From contig NW_024881782.1 in the NCBI RefSeq assembly GCF_019059575.1, positions 261,001 through 325,000 of the forward strand: DNA of 64,000 bases, given 5' to 3'. Each line of letters begins with the position of its first letter. The first letter of the stretch is position 1. Shown in pieces: positions 1 to 51,006 of the stretch. The position numbers and the translations under genes were made by a program. The notes beneath the pieces are model-generated. The model was not told where the DNA came from, searched no databases, and saw only the letters and a program-made list of their open reading frames with translations. This DNA comes from Amphibalanus amphitrite. Lineage: Eukaryota; Arthropoda; Thecostraca; Balanomorpha; Balanidae.

Positions 1-3000
1 CCATTGCTAAAGAATTAAAAAAAAAATCGTGTTAAATCAGTGCCTTGCTGCGCGCAATTTTTGCTTCTCTTAGTCCTTTCTGTCGTATGTGTTACCGACA
101 GATTATTGCAGATTGGGCAGATGGGTAGGTACTTGTCAATTAACACTGGCGTGGTTTTACATCCTACGTGGTATAATTATGAAATGTAGTTTTTTTGCAA
201 GATTTAAAGTTAACGGATAAGAGCTTAAGTGATGATTAATAAAAGATCAAAAGCTAGCTGAATTTCAATTAAGCAAAGGCAACACATATCCAGCGGGCCG
301 ATTACCAGTAAATGGGTTCACATCCTTTTCCCCGCCGGGAACTGATGCGTCTGTCACTCACCACCGCTATATCTGAGCCCGGAGAAAGCCACTTTTTAGT
401 CGAGCCATGTCCATGACAATTGTATCTGTTACATCTGAGCCAACTCAGCCTTGAAATGGATACTCGAGATTGTGAAAAGCGGCGTCAGTCTCAGAGTCAC
501 GCAGTCGGACTGTGGGAAGGACAGGCCAGTCGGTCGGGGCGGCTCGGGTGACCCTCGGGGCCCGCGAGCCCCCCCCCCCCCCCTCCGCCAGCGGCCTGGA
601 ACCCTGGGAACGACCCTGTCCGACTCTTGACGAGTTCCGATGTCCATCCAGTCGCGGGACACACTAGTCGGCATCCAGTTCCAGCCCCGCGGCTCCCGGT
701 AAATCACAAACGGCCCTGATCTCGGATATCGATAATACCTCCGGAGGGTCCTCTGTCCCCGCGTGGGACTCGGGAGCGGATCAGGAGCAAAAACCACCCC
801 GTGTGTGCGCGGCTGTGAGCGGGTATGTCGAACACAGCCACAGCGCATTCATCTTTAGAACGATGTTTGCGAAAGCGCGGCCAGTAGATGCCTGTGAGCA
901 TTCGTCAAACGGTCAGCCGAGGCCGCGCGCTCCGACAGACGTATGTGCGGCTCGGTAGCGGCCGATTTCGACAGCGGGCATCGATGAATCCTAATTGGCG
1001 ACGACGTTCACCGTCGACCTGTGCAGAATCTGATCAATCTTTTACGTGGGCGTAAAACTGCCTGGATCGGGAATCATATTAATCATTTTGGGAATTTCGA
1101 AAGGAAATTCTCGACAGATTAGCGGGGAATGCAAATGAGCCATTATTTTATAATCCCTTAAGTCACGTCTACCTGTGACAGAAATTCCGGGAGGCCCTGA
1201 CATTCTTTTATTACTAGAATGGATGAAGTTGGCTTTTATTGGTAAATGCACATCAGACCCTGGTTGTTCGGACTCTCCCCATCTGACGGTCTGTTAAGAG
1301 TGCCGTGACTGGTATGTACCGAGAGCTCCCTCAGCTGGACGCTCGACAGCTCGGCCAGACAAGGCCGGCTGGAGGTAGGCGGCCTGCTCAGGAGCTGCTG
1401 GGGACCGGTCGCCCCCGCCCCGGCCCGGTACAACACCGGCGGAGGCTGCGTTACCAGCGCGGCCGGTTTACTATGCGGCTGACGGGACCAGGAGGCACGA
1501 CAGGGGTACCGGCCTCTAACGGGCCCGGGCGGTTCTGGACCGACCGGTTCGACCGGAGCTCAGACGGCCCCCTGCCGTCCCCGAGACGGCGCGCGCGCGC
1601 CAGCCTCAAGTTCATGTTCAAGATCGGCCGGTGGGGCGAGTTTTGGCCCGGTTTGGTAGACGCGTCTGACGCGACTGGTCGGCCCGCTCCGTCAGCTCCT
1701 CCGGTTCGGCGGCAGACGGCGCGGCGGGCACGATCACGGACCTGCTAGCCCAGTCGTGAAGCGGGGCGGGCGGGGAGGCGGGCCCAGTCCGGTTTCTGGG
1801 TGACGGATAGCTCCTGTGATATGGGACGCAGTGCAAGCTTCAATGGTCTTGAGAGTGAGCGTCTGAGGCCTGGGCTAAGATGTTGCAAGAGTGACCTTAC
1901 ATCAATTCAGAAATTCTCTAAACGATGGGATTCTTCTTACTCGGGCATCTTTTGCGACCCATATGGAAGCGGTCGTATCCAGCTGTGTGCTACACTTATT
2001 CTCTTTGATGTTTGCCGCTGTTTATTAAGATGATCACGTTTTAATAAAATCACCCCGGTGTCTGGGCGGCGAAACCCGAGATCAAAGAAGCACACGTCTC
2101 TGTCCCGGACTCCACGGAATGAAGGCACGCCGGCCGCTGTCAGCACCCGTCTCGGGCCGATTCAGCTCATTCCCCCGGCGTACCGGTGCTTTGGCTTCTA
2201 CCCTGCAAAAATAAACTGAATTTGGGTAAAAACACTTGTCAAATACTGCGTGCCGAAGTGTCTCGAGCGCCGCAGCAGCACTGCGAATATCGGCCGATTC
2301 TTGAATAGTGCTGCCGGACAATAAAAACTGACAGGACAAACCAACCATCTACGCTATGCCTAGTATGCGGGTGCCAATGATGCCGGCAAAACATGGCCTG
2401 TACGGTTCACTTTTTGCTCGGCTCTGGCTACTTCCCGGCATTTGGTGGTCTTTTTGCGGCGCCGAGGAAGCCGGCGGTCACTGGCTTTGATACGGGTGAC
2501 ATCTCGGGACCGGCTGGGTACTGCTCGATAACGACTCGACGGCTGACCAGAGATCGGGAGCGGGGAGACGCCCAGTTTTTAGCCTCGATCAGGCAGGTTG
2601 ATGCATTACCTCGATGATGGCTACATACACATTCGTATTTAGATAACCAGTCATTGTTCGGTGGACACCGGGTGGTTTTTGCAGGCGAGGATGTAGAGAT
2701 AAAATGTGTATAAAATCCGAGCTCTCGCGCTGTCATCATTTTCGTGACTAGCCGTATCAAACACGGAGATTGTCAGCCATTTGTGCGCGAATCGGAGCTG
2801 TAGATCCTACTGGAAAGCGCCTGTGAAGCCCTATCATTCCGGCCTCCGTTACACCCCTATCACACACCACGTTCACGCCTCGCGCCCAGCACCTCACGCG
2901 TCACGCCTCACGAATCACGAGCTCCCACGCCGGGCAGGAAATGATAGCTCGGCCCCACCGCAAATCGTCGACCACTTACCGCGGGTGGCGGTCTACACGT

Positions 3001-3636
3001 GTCGCCACTTAGCCCCTGCGACCTTTCCCACACGTGCAGGCGACATGATGCCATTACTGGGCCATGTATCACATGGGGACTGGGTCAGCCACAAGCCTGC
3101 CGGTTCCCAGGCCTCTGAGAACCGGCTGGCATGGCTTATGCTATGGCATTCACAGACCGCTATGGCCCGAGTGGTAGTGGTAATGAAATCGTTTCAATTG
3201 TATTTGTAATGGGGAGCTAACTCGCTGCCTGGCTATGAAGGGGAGCAGATTGAAAATCGAACCGTCGAGTAACTACAAAAGAACAGCTGCTGCTGTCACG
3301 TGTCTTTCTGACTTTTCATGTAACCCCATCCGCGAGACCCCTGCGGCGTCGTTCAGCGCCCGTTCGCCCATGCGCCGCCCCGCTTTGCCCTCTCTCCACC
3401 CTGTGATACCTCTGTGACGACGGTCGGCGTCACGTCACGTCTCCGTGCGTCACGTCACGTATCGGCCGATGATGACCCCATTGTTGGGAGGCTCTCTCAC
3501 GCCGCTAGACGGCCACCATCACGCCATAGGAGACACTGGTCCCACGCTTATCGAGCGCTGCGTGAACGCACGCACAAACCAAAAACTATCGGTCGTAGAT
3601 GGTGGGAGGCGGGCGAACGTTGGTGGGTCGTGAGAG
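1..3636. other. Intergenic or far-upstream DNA, no gene recognised
   Basis: I see no open frame here that resembles a known protein. GC-rich patches lie at about 480-960 and 1300-1790, with a C homopolymer near 571-586. The frames within them are Arg/Pro/Gly-rich in every register, as expected from base composition alone. One of the patches could be a promoter or untranslated first exon of the grainyhead gene that starts downstream, but no splice pair or protein match shows this. Confidence 0.5.
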
Positions 3637-3895
<259 letters not shown>

Positions 3896-6406
3896 AAAAA
3901 GAGAGCTTATAGGAGAGAGGGAAGAGAAAGGAGAGAAGAAAAGCAGGTGCGACGTGTGAAGGGCAGATCCCAGAAGTGACGCGTTTACCGTTAACGACGG
4001 AAACGGCGGGCGTTGGAAGTGATCGTGTCACCAGACCTGACGGGCGGGGTCAATTGGTAGTCGATTGAGATGATATAACGTCAGTGCGATGTCGAAGTGT
4101 TGAATTAGTAATTGACGCGCACCCGCAGTGTAGCCCAGCAATCTACACGGAGAGGTCAGGTCACATGGGTGTAATTCGATCCCCAAAGTGTCTCGGGATC
4201 GTACATAAACAAAGTTGCTGTTGTCATGGTAAGCGCGGTGTCATAAAAGTGGCGGCGCTGGCGTTAGAAGGGATGCAGGATTCGAGGCCCGGGCACCGGG
4301 TCCGTTGCAGCTTTACTGGGGGTCGATGAGGATGATGTTAACGATCGACACACGTAAGTGCACTTCAGCGAATGTTGCCAGTGCACGCGACATGGTGCAC
4401 ACTGGTGCAATCGTTTTCTCCTCCACGGAGCGGCGATGCTTTATATTGTTCGCTGAATTTAAATAAGTATCAACGATAGGCTATCGGTTGGCAGTTGGGG
4501 TATTTTAAGTGTCAGTCCTTAGCGTCATTGATCCTCTTCCATCATTGATAAGCCTTCGATCATCCTTCATGCCTCAAGTCGCAACCATCATCGGCTAGCC
4601 ATGACCAGTCATCGCCCCTTCCGCTGCTGTCACTCAGACGTCGCTCAGCCGTCTTTCCGTCACCCGTCGTCTGCCGATCGTCACCCGTCAGTCGTCTATC
4701 GTCTGTCGGTTGTTATCTGCCGAGGGCGGAGCCCGTCAGTGTCCACCCTCCTCCCTGCTCTCCCCGCTCTATCTCCGTCGCTCTGCCCTCCCGAGGGCGG
4801 CTGCGGCGGCCATTTTCGGACCGCCCCCGGCTGACCAGATAGCTAGGCTCCGTTTCTAGCGATGTCTTATCGAAGTGTGTCTGCGCCACCGCTTCCCACC
4901 AAGGACCCGCTCATTAGCTGCGAGTGTTTTTACGCTGCCCGGTGGCGACATGTCCGAGCGCTCGGCTTCGGATTCTGGCCGCCAGGCGGCACCACTGCGG
5001 CCGGCCCCGATCGGGCCCGTCCAAATCATAGGCTGATATTAATTGTCAACGGGAGGACCGGTCGTGTGACGCTCTCAAGTGTTGTGTGGAATGCCGCTTT
5101 TCAGCTTCCTCAGGTGAGCGAACGGGAAGAAGTGGCCACTTCCGATGACGTGGTCGGTGGGGTAAGTATTTTTTTTATCGGTATTTCCATATTTTTGAAA
5201 CATTGGAAACCAGTATTGGTTGCCAAACCGGTTTGCTCCGTTCTTGATCCGGTTTTAAAAATGTGTCTGGTTTGAGGTCTACCTGGATATTTTATTCCTG
5301 CCTGCCTTTTCCAATTGGTGTCCCGATCCAAACCGTAAACATAGGTGCATAAAAGTGTAACTATCCAAAGCTATTGACATAACGGAGAAAATGTGACATG
5401 CTGAGAACCTTCAAGGTACCTACATATAAATGACAAACCAAATGTTCACGCCTGGTCTTATGGACTCCTTTTGGCCTTGATGAGCAATGCCTACCTACCT
5501 AAGAACTTAAGGGAAACTTGTAGTTAGTTGACTCAATATGGACTCAATGATATTTTCCTATCCATCAAGCACTTGGTAAATAACTTTCAATACGTAGGAA
5601 TATCAAAACGTATTTATTTTGAAGTAGACTCAATATATCTATGGGAAAACTTTTCCAGGTTTGTGTTCCTCACTCCCTCTTGAACAGTTGCTGTTTTATC
5701 TTAACCTTTTAAATCATAGAATCCCTTTTGGAATAGATAAACAATACTCGCTCGAATAGTTGGGCTTTTGTTTTGAGCCACACAAAAAAGTATATAGATT
5801 CTATTAAATATACCGTACCAATTATCACATACCTATCGTAGGTATACGCATCCCTCATAATGCAATAAAAGCCGCTAACTTGACAAATTTGTCAGTTTAG
5901 ATTTGCTTCTCATTATATCTACCTACATCGCGCATTTGGCCATACACGACGAAAAAGAAACTATTTCATATGAATTAACCTTTATACATAATGACACATC
6001 AGTACCTATGTTAATTTTAAAGTATCTAAGCAAGTGTTTAAAAGAACTGAATTACCGGCTGTTAATAAAAAATAAACATTTAATGTACATTTCTCCTGCA
6101 AAAAACGTTTTTAGCGAATATCACTCAAACTTAAATACTATGACGGGATTCATGTCCCTAAGCTTGATAATATGAGGAAAAAAAACAAATGGCAGTACGA
6201 TAGGTACTTATTTTTGTATGTTACTGTCAAACAAAACTACAGGCACAAGCTACAATTTCCATCTTACCTAATTTTCTCACATATCTCGTCTACGCTAATG
6301 TCTGTCTTCAAAACACGCCTCTGTAACTTATCCCGCCTCTTACTGTCTTCTAGAGACTGTGAGGGATCCGCGCCGTTTCTCCCGATCTCTAGCCAGGTGC
6401 ATCCGC
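3896..6406. other. Non-coding stretch with a GC-rich candidate 5' exon region
   Basis: From about 4600 to 5110 the DNA is GC-rich and ends in good splice-donor sequences at 5114 (GTGAGC) and 5162 (GTAAGT). From about 5170 to 6400 it is AT-rich and featureless. No protein family is recognisable. The GC-rich part is listed separately as a candidate first exon. Confidence 0.5.
4862..5161 (+). other. Candidate 5' exon (unproven)
   Basis: An open frame starts at ATG 4862 and runs through two possible donors, 5113|GTGAGC and 5161|GTAAGT; both leave phase 0 in this frame. A short overlapping frame from ATG 5145 reaches the 5162 donor in phase 2. That is the phase the first grainyhead exon seen here (11584) requires, but the ATG context is poor. 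The encoded residues match nothing I know. It may be a promoter-proximal non-coding exon or chance. I list it because the grainyhead start codon is otherwise missing. Confidence 0.15.
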
Positions 6407-45658
<39,252 letters not shown>

Positions 45659-46727
45659 GCGTATCTCTACTTCTCATGCCGGCCGATAGGTGGTGCGGCG
45701 GTCGCGCCCGTTTTCGGCGGCGCTGCCACTTGCATGCGTGTTAGTTTGTTGTTGCTTGTAGCGGTGGAGATGTTGATTTTGTATGTTGACGTGAACATTG
45801 TGATATTTCATTGTGTTATGCGCGTGGGACGGCGAGTTTGATTTGCTGACTGCGTGAGGTCAGGGCGAATGTGTATTCCTGACCTTTTTTGATATTGTAC
45901 ACAGCTGATATGGATAAGATGCTGCGTCGCACGACGCTAGGATCTCGAATTCGTGCCAGAGCTGGACAGAGCGCACGCGATGTTTTATCACTGACGCGTC
46001 TGGCGGCTCGCTCTGGTGTGAGGAGGTTTGTCAGTCCGGCGCGTGCCGCGTTCCCCGGGCCCGTGATAGGCCCAGGGCCTCGTACCTGAACCGAGGACCA
46101 GAGGACGGCGGCGGAGACCGATATCAAAATCTGACCGAGCTGTGCCGGCCCCGGCTGGGCCCGTGCAGCCACATGAACGTAGACTATAAGGTGTGACAGT
46201 GATGGTTGTAAAATGTACATATACACACACCACCCGCATGAATTCACAGTGCCAAACCCGTGGGCTAGCAGTACTGTGAAGTGTGACGGGACCAGACGGG
46301 CTGCGGCGAGGAACACAAGCTCGTGCAGCAGCTGGTCTGTTAGACTTCGCGTCGTGTAGAACTAAGCTCATCATGTAGAGTAGTTCATTCTTGTGACGTC
46401 GTTCCCCCATCTTTGCTCATGCATGTGTCATGAAGAGATGAACGTGTGTCATACGAGAACCAAGTCGTTTTCGACAGGCCGCCTGCAGTGCCACCTACTG
46501 GTGGTGTTTGTAACTATTTTGTAAATTTTGTCAGTGACGGCTCGTTTTTAATGTACTTGTGCCTTTCTGATGAAATTGACGGTTGGACTGTGCGTTGCCA
46601 TGTGAGAAAGGGCGGCCGGTGCGGTTCATTTACATGGGAGGACGTTCAAAGTGCTGTAAATGTAATTTATTGGCCACTGTTTTAGCATTGTGCCAGCTGC
46701 TTCTATTTCAGCAAGCGAGCTTGTTAG
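45659..46727 (+). other. Probable grh 3' UTR
   Basis: No further acceptor-linked coding sequence follows the TGA. The stretch runs about 1.07 kb to an ATTAAA hexamer followed by GT/T-rich DNA, consistent with a 3' UTR. The boundary is inferred. Confidence 0.5.
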
Positions 46728-46733
46728 ATTAAA
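46728..46733 (+). terminator. Candidate grh polyadenylation signal
   Basis: ATTAAA, the commonest variant of AATAAA, followed within 20-70 nt by TTGTTCAG and TGTGCTGTGCTGTTCTTG. It is the first convincing hexamer plus GT-rich pair after the grh stop codon. Confidence 0.45.
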
Positions 46734-48173
46734 GTACGCTATACAATACAGTTGTTCAGAGAACTTGTGCTGTGCTGTTCTTGTCTTGGTAAGAGCTTTC
46801 TGTGATCTAGCCCTACCCACATGACAAAGGTACACCAATAGGAAACTTGGAAACATGCCTTTACATCCAAAAATTTAGAAGTGACCCTTGCCTGAATCTG
46901 GGTAGTGCAGTGGTGTTCTGCTTCAACCCACAAGTGCAGCCAATCTCAATGTGTAGATGGTTGGTTGGAAACTCGGTTGGTTAAAAAAATAGCATGCGCC
47001 ATAAGCCGCGAACATCCCGGGCCACGACCAAAATGATGCTAACAAAGAGTATCAAATCATTCTGTTTGTGCTTTCCTCGGAAGGCGGAAACAGTGACTTT
47101 CAACACTTGTTTATTTTCAAACAAACTGTGTTCGTATCGTCTACCACCTTAAATTCTACAAAGTATGCTGAGAACGTCATCAATCCGAGGTCCGTCGTAG
47201 ATATCGCTGCCTGCCGATATCTCGAACACAAAATCATCCCAAACACCGCACTGTCGATCGGGACGCGCACGTCCAACACGACTATATCGTCTAATAAGGC
47301 ACTGCGGTAGCACTGTTCGCGGCTCAGCCACGGAAGGCCAAACGTGATTTAAGGATAAACCTATAACTTTAGTTAGTCTATAGTTATCTTCATATTCCAT
47401 TGATGTCAGAAGTTGAAAAAACTCAACCCAAATCAGATGCTTTTTACATAAATACACTCAAAACGTAGACATAGACATAGACATAGACGTGTATTGAAGC
47501 CATCCACGATACACTCGTGGCTATTACGGCCGCTCGTACAGGGCTAAAACTCTGCATGGGAGACATAACATAAAATAACGTGATAAATACGCTCAAAGCC
47601 CGTACACACAAACAAACATACACATGCACTCATACAGACTCATGGCCGCTGTCTAAGTCTAAGTCGTAAGGCATGATCTTAGCAAAATAAAAGGAAATAT
47701 CTAATTATCACTCGAGACGCTAGAAATAAACAGAATACAACAATGAGGCAAGACAAAAGTGCATGAGAATGCATAAATCTTCAAAACATAACAGCAAGCG
47801 CGGAAGGTTGTGCGTATGATACAGCTGCATCTAAGCAAAAATCGAGTCAAACAACATCGCCCGAATTCGGCACACCGAACATTCGAGACTGACAGTAAAG
47901 GATGTCCTCTTCTGACTGTTGGTATAGATAGACACAACCTGGCTCCGAGTATCTTCTCAGATATAGATCTCAAGAAATGACACGCGGCTTGAAGTCACGC
48001 CTAGATCTCGAGAAATGACACACATCTTGAGAGCAGGCTAGGTAACGAGGCGCTTACAGTAACGTAACTAATATCACGACAGAAATAACGCTCTAAATCG
48101 CCAACAACCATGTGCTGCCATTCCTTGCAATATGCTTCATTTGATAGATGATGAGCTATGGGACTGAGGACGT
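46734..48173. other. Intergenic DNA between convergent genes
   Basis: It contains a short (ACATAG)n run at about 47466-47490 next to a unique-looking block ending in CA-rich sequence near 47610. On the minus strand this could be the 3' tail of a degraded non-LTR element, but no reverse-transcriptase motif is visible. Nothing else recognised. Confidence 0.5.
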
Positions 48174-48179
48174 TTTATT
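48174..48179 (-). terminator. Polyadenylation signal of the Sel1-repeat gene
   Basis: AATAAA on the minus strand (TTTATT on plus), about 83 nt beyond the minus-strand stop codon at 48262. Confidence 0.6.
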
Positions 48180-48261
48180 AAACCACCATCACGATGCTGA
48201 CTCAGAGTATTTCACCTCCGACCATCTTACATGTGTGTGACCTGATGTTGACCTGCCGAGG

Positions 48262-48361
48262 TCACTGCTCACAATCGCCCCAGACGCAGGACGAGTCCAT
48301 CATATCAGAGGCTTCCGGTACCCCCTGTCGAGCGGCGTGCTCGATCAGCTTCTGGGCCTCT
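48262..48361 (-). CDS. Sel1-repeat gene exon 4 (last)
   Basis: The acceptor TTTTTACAG completes a Gly codon, then EAQKLIEHAARQGVPEAS, DMMDSSCVWGDCEQ and TGA. The first half ends the second Sel1 repeat. Confidence 0.85.
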
Positions 48362-51006
48362 CTGTAAAAAGGAATAACAACGCTCAGGGGCTGTCAGGCA
48401 ATAGGCATCTGATAAACAAACTTGGCATTGACAGTCATGTAGGTTTACTTGTGTGTTGCAAGCGATATGGAGATCTGTGGCACAACATCTGAGTCATGGA
48501 TCATACCCGATAAAACTGGGTCAACTTTGGAATATAAATACAACTCGAAGTAGCACCGTTCAATGTTTATCATACGACCATCACCACTGAACACATGCGC
48601 ATTCGGTGCCGTTTTAGTTACCCGGGCTGGAGGTCCTCTGTCAGCCCCTGCAGGTGACCAACGGCCAGGTTATACGAGGAGTGCGGGTGGCCCTGGTCGG
48701 CCGCCTTCCTGAACCACTTCATCGCCTCAGAGTGGTCCTTCTCAACGCCTCGTCCTGCCATCGGAAGATAAGGGTCTCTCACTGTCGCACGGTAACTAGA
48801 TTGTTATAATTGAGTTATGTTTCGCAGCATACAGGTATCGTACTTTACCTTACAGACTGGTGTACTATGTAGTGTGAAACAACATTAAAAAATAAAAGTT
48901 TCCTACCGATGACTTGATAAATATTATGATAAAACCTATGTAAAAATACGGAGAGTGCGTACTTGCTCTCCCTCAGCTCACGTTTATGTTTCAGTATCCA
49001 AACTGCTACCCTGACCAACACCTAAAAGTCAAAGGTACTATAAACACCACTTCGCTGCCACCCCCTGTGGAGCCCCTGCCCTTGCCACCGGGTCGCCTCG
49101 ACTGTTGGCCTCACCATGCAGGTAGCGCTGACCGATCAGATGCTGGGCCTCCGTGTGACCTATGTGGGCGTACGCCCGGGTCACATGAAAATGGAAATGA
49201 TCGAAGTGGTAGTAACACCAGTAGCCCAGTGAGACGACGAAGGCGAGTGCCACCACCTGGAGAGTGAGAGCGAATGTTAGTGATTGTCCGGGCCAGTTGC
49301 CGCATGCCTACATAGGTGTATCCAGATAATTTGTGCACTCATTTGTACTTTTCAATTGTGTATGTGGCTATAAAATCGTCAAAAAAGTGCACCCACTTGC
49401 TGGGTATCTTATGAAATAAGCGGCGATCAACTATTTGGTATATTGATGAGATCGCATGTCATATCCAACAACTATATATCAAGAGTCAAACCCCGAAATC
49501 ACCTGCCACCACATATGTAGTTATATATCTTGATTTTTCCTCAGTCAAGCACAACAGCCATTCTATTAACCATATCACCTGCTACTCCTCTGTGTTTGTT
49601 TTCCCGTTCCCGGCATGCTATTTTCGTGGTCGCATGTTGTCCTTGTATTGAGTTTTGTGCTATCCAGTACCTAAAGTCCATACCATGCTGCCTGCTGCAG
49701 ACTTGAACCAGCCGCTCTAAGCAAGAACACGTTCCATTCGGCGAGTGAGAGGGATGAACGTAAGAGCTCCCCCAAAAGTCTTTCACAAATACTGAACAGT
49801 CCGAGCCACGCAGAGACACCGCTTCTTTTGATTTCATTAACATGCATATTTTTCGCAGATTTGGCAATTTCAGTCGTCCACATAAGGCTTGGTTACATGA
49901 AAGGCAGGTAAAAGATCCCATCAAAAAATAAATGTTTACCCTAGGCACACATGCAGATCACTTGCTTTGTAAATTTCAAAGAATGTACGTACGAGTATGT
50001 TGTACGTTTACGTATGCACGTTCGACGAGGTGCGTCCTCTATGTTACGTTCAACTAAAGAGACTGCCTGACATGAGGCATAGCCCTTTCCGGATAATTAA
50101 TGATCCCTATCAAGTTTTCCAGTTGGCTTAAAGGTCACATTCATTTGACACGTCTTGATGAGAAACTATCGCAAAGCCAGTGAATCGTTCGCATACAGCA
50201 CTGCATATGCCACCAGTTTTTGCAAACAAAAATGCAACGTTTGAAGGCTTTGTGTGATAAAGTGAGACAATGCCACTTATTTCCAGAAATTCCAAAAATC
50301 GAGCGTTGGCAACCACAAGCTAACAAAGCAGTTACACGATTAATATAGGACATTGCCTGCAAGTCATTTGTGACAAGCACATTACACGTGTGAGGCCAGA
50401 CAGTAAAAAACAGAATTTTAGACATAGCTCGGGAACAGCCCACAGGCTACTGTCTGGCGTTCCAGGATATACTGCTCACTCGCTGCACCAACTCCAGTAG
50501 TTCATATCTCGGAGGCCCGTCGAGCTAGGTCAGGTCCAAGCGCAGACGGGCCGGGATATTTCCTGATCGGGAGGAAAGATGACGACCGAGACCAGGCATG
50601 TGCGACGCGGTCATTCCATCTTAACGGCACTGATTGGTGACGTTGTTCGACACAGAATCCAAGAACAAGGAAAATAGGTCAGACAGATTTTTTAATTATC
50701 TAGTCTGCACGATACAATTCTCTCCTAGTTAAAAGCACCATCACTGATACCATCAAATGAACAGACTGAAAGCGCGGTTTCACACATATTCAACTTCCCA
50801 TACCCCATGCCACAGCCCGGTCAACCTGACCCAGTATTCAGCCGGTCACTGACCTCCAGAAGAATGCAGAGCCACGTATCGGGTTTCTTGCGTCTGGCGA
50901 GGTACACCTTTCCTCCGTAGGGAAGCGACGGATCCCAGTCCAACGGCTGGTAGTGCGGCCCCCCTACCGACCGACGTCTCTGACGCACGTCAGAGTGTGG
51001 TGCCAT
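48262..51006 (-). CDS. Small single-pass membrane protein with Sel1-like repeats
   Basis: Four coding exons (51006-50854, 49256-49115, 48754-48622, 48361-48262) join with GT-AG introns and matching phases into a complete 175-residue protein. Residues 1-44 are polar and Arg-rich (MAPHSDVRQRRRSVGG). Residues 45-68 form one hydrophobic segment (WLCILL, then VVALAFVVSLGYWCYY). Residues 75-150 carry two Sel1-like, TPR-related helical repeats: EAQHLIGQRYLHGRGVEKDH, EAMKWFRKAADQGHPHSSYN, EAQKLIEHAARQGVPEAS. The tail is acidic with two cysteines (SSCVWGDCEQ). There is no signal peptide, so a membrane-anchored adaptor is likely; Sel1 repeats usually bind partner proteins. It is tail-to-tail with grh. 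I do not recognise a specific named orthologue. Confidence 0.85.
48622..48754 (-). CDS. Sel1-repeat gene exon 3
   Basis: The acceptor ATGGCAG restores a Gly codon across the junction; the donor is GTAACT. It encodes RGVEKDHSEAMKWFRKAADQ, GHPHSSYNLAVGHLQG and LTEDLQP, the best-conserved Sel1 repeat. Exits in phase 2. Confidence 0.9.
49115..49256 (-). CDS. Sel1-repeat gene exon 2
   Basis: The acceptor is CTCTCCAG and the donor GTGAGG. It encodes the rest of the membrane span, VVALAFVVSLGYWCYYHF, an unusual His/Phe patch (DHFHFHVTRAYAHIGH), and the start of the first Sel1 repeat. Exits in phase 1. Confidence 0.85.
49257..50853 (-). other. Intron 1 of the Sel1-repeat gene
   Basis: About 1.6 kb with no frame or repeat I recognise. 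Confidence 0.7.
50854..51006 (-). CDS. Sel1-repeat gene exon 1
   Basis: ATG at 51006-51004; 51 codons ending KPDTWLCILLE; donor GTCAGT on the minus strand; exits in phase 0. The Arg-rich N-terminus before the hydrophobic stretch suggests a cytosolic N-terminus. Confidence 0.8.

Noticed and set aside
1305-1748. 147-residue Arg/Pro-rich plus-strand frame
   Set aside because: GC-rich composition keeps several frames open. There is no recognisable domain, splice context or similarity.
47444-47629. Possible 3' end of a retroelement near the (ACATAG)n run
   Set aside because: Only a short microsatellite is clear; no reverse-transcriptase motif or element boundary can be seen.
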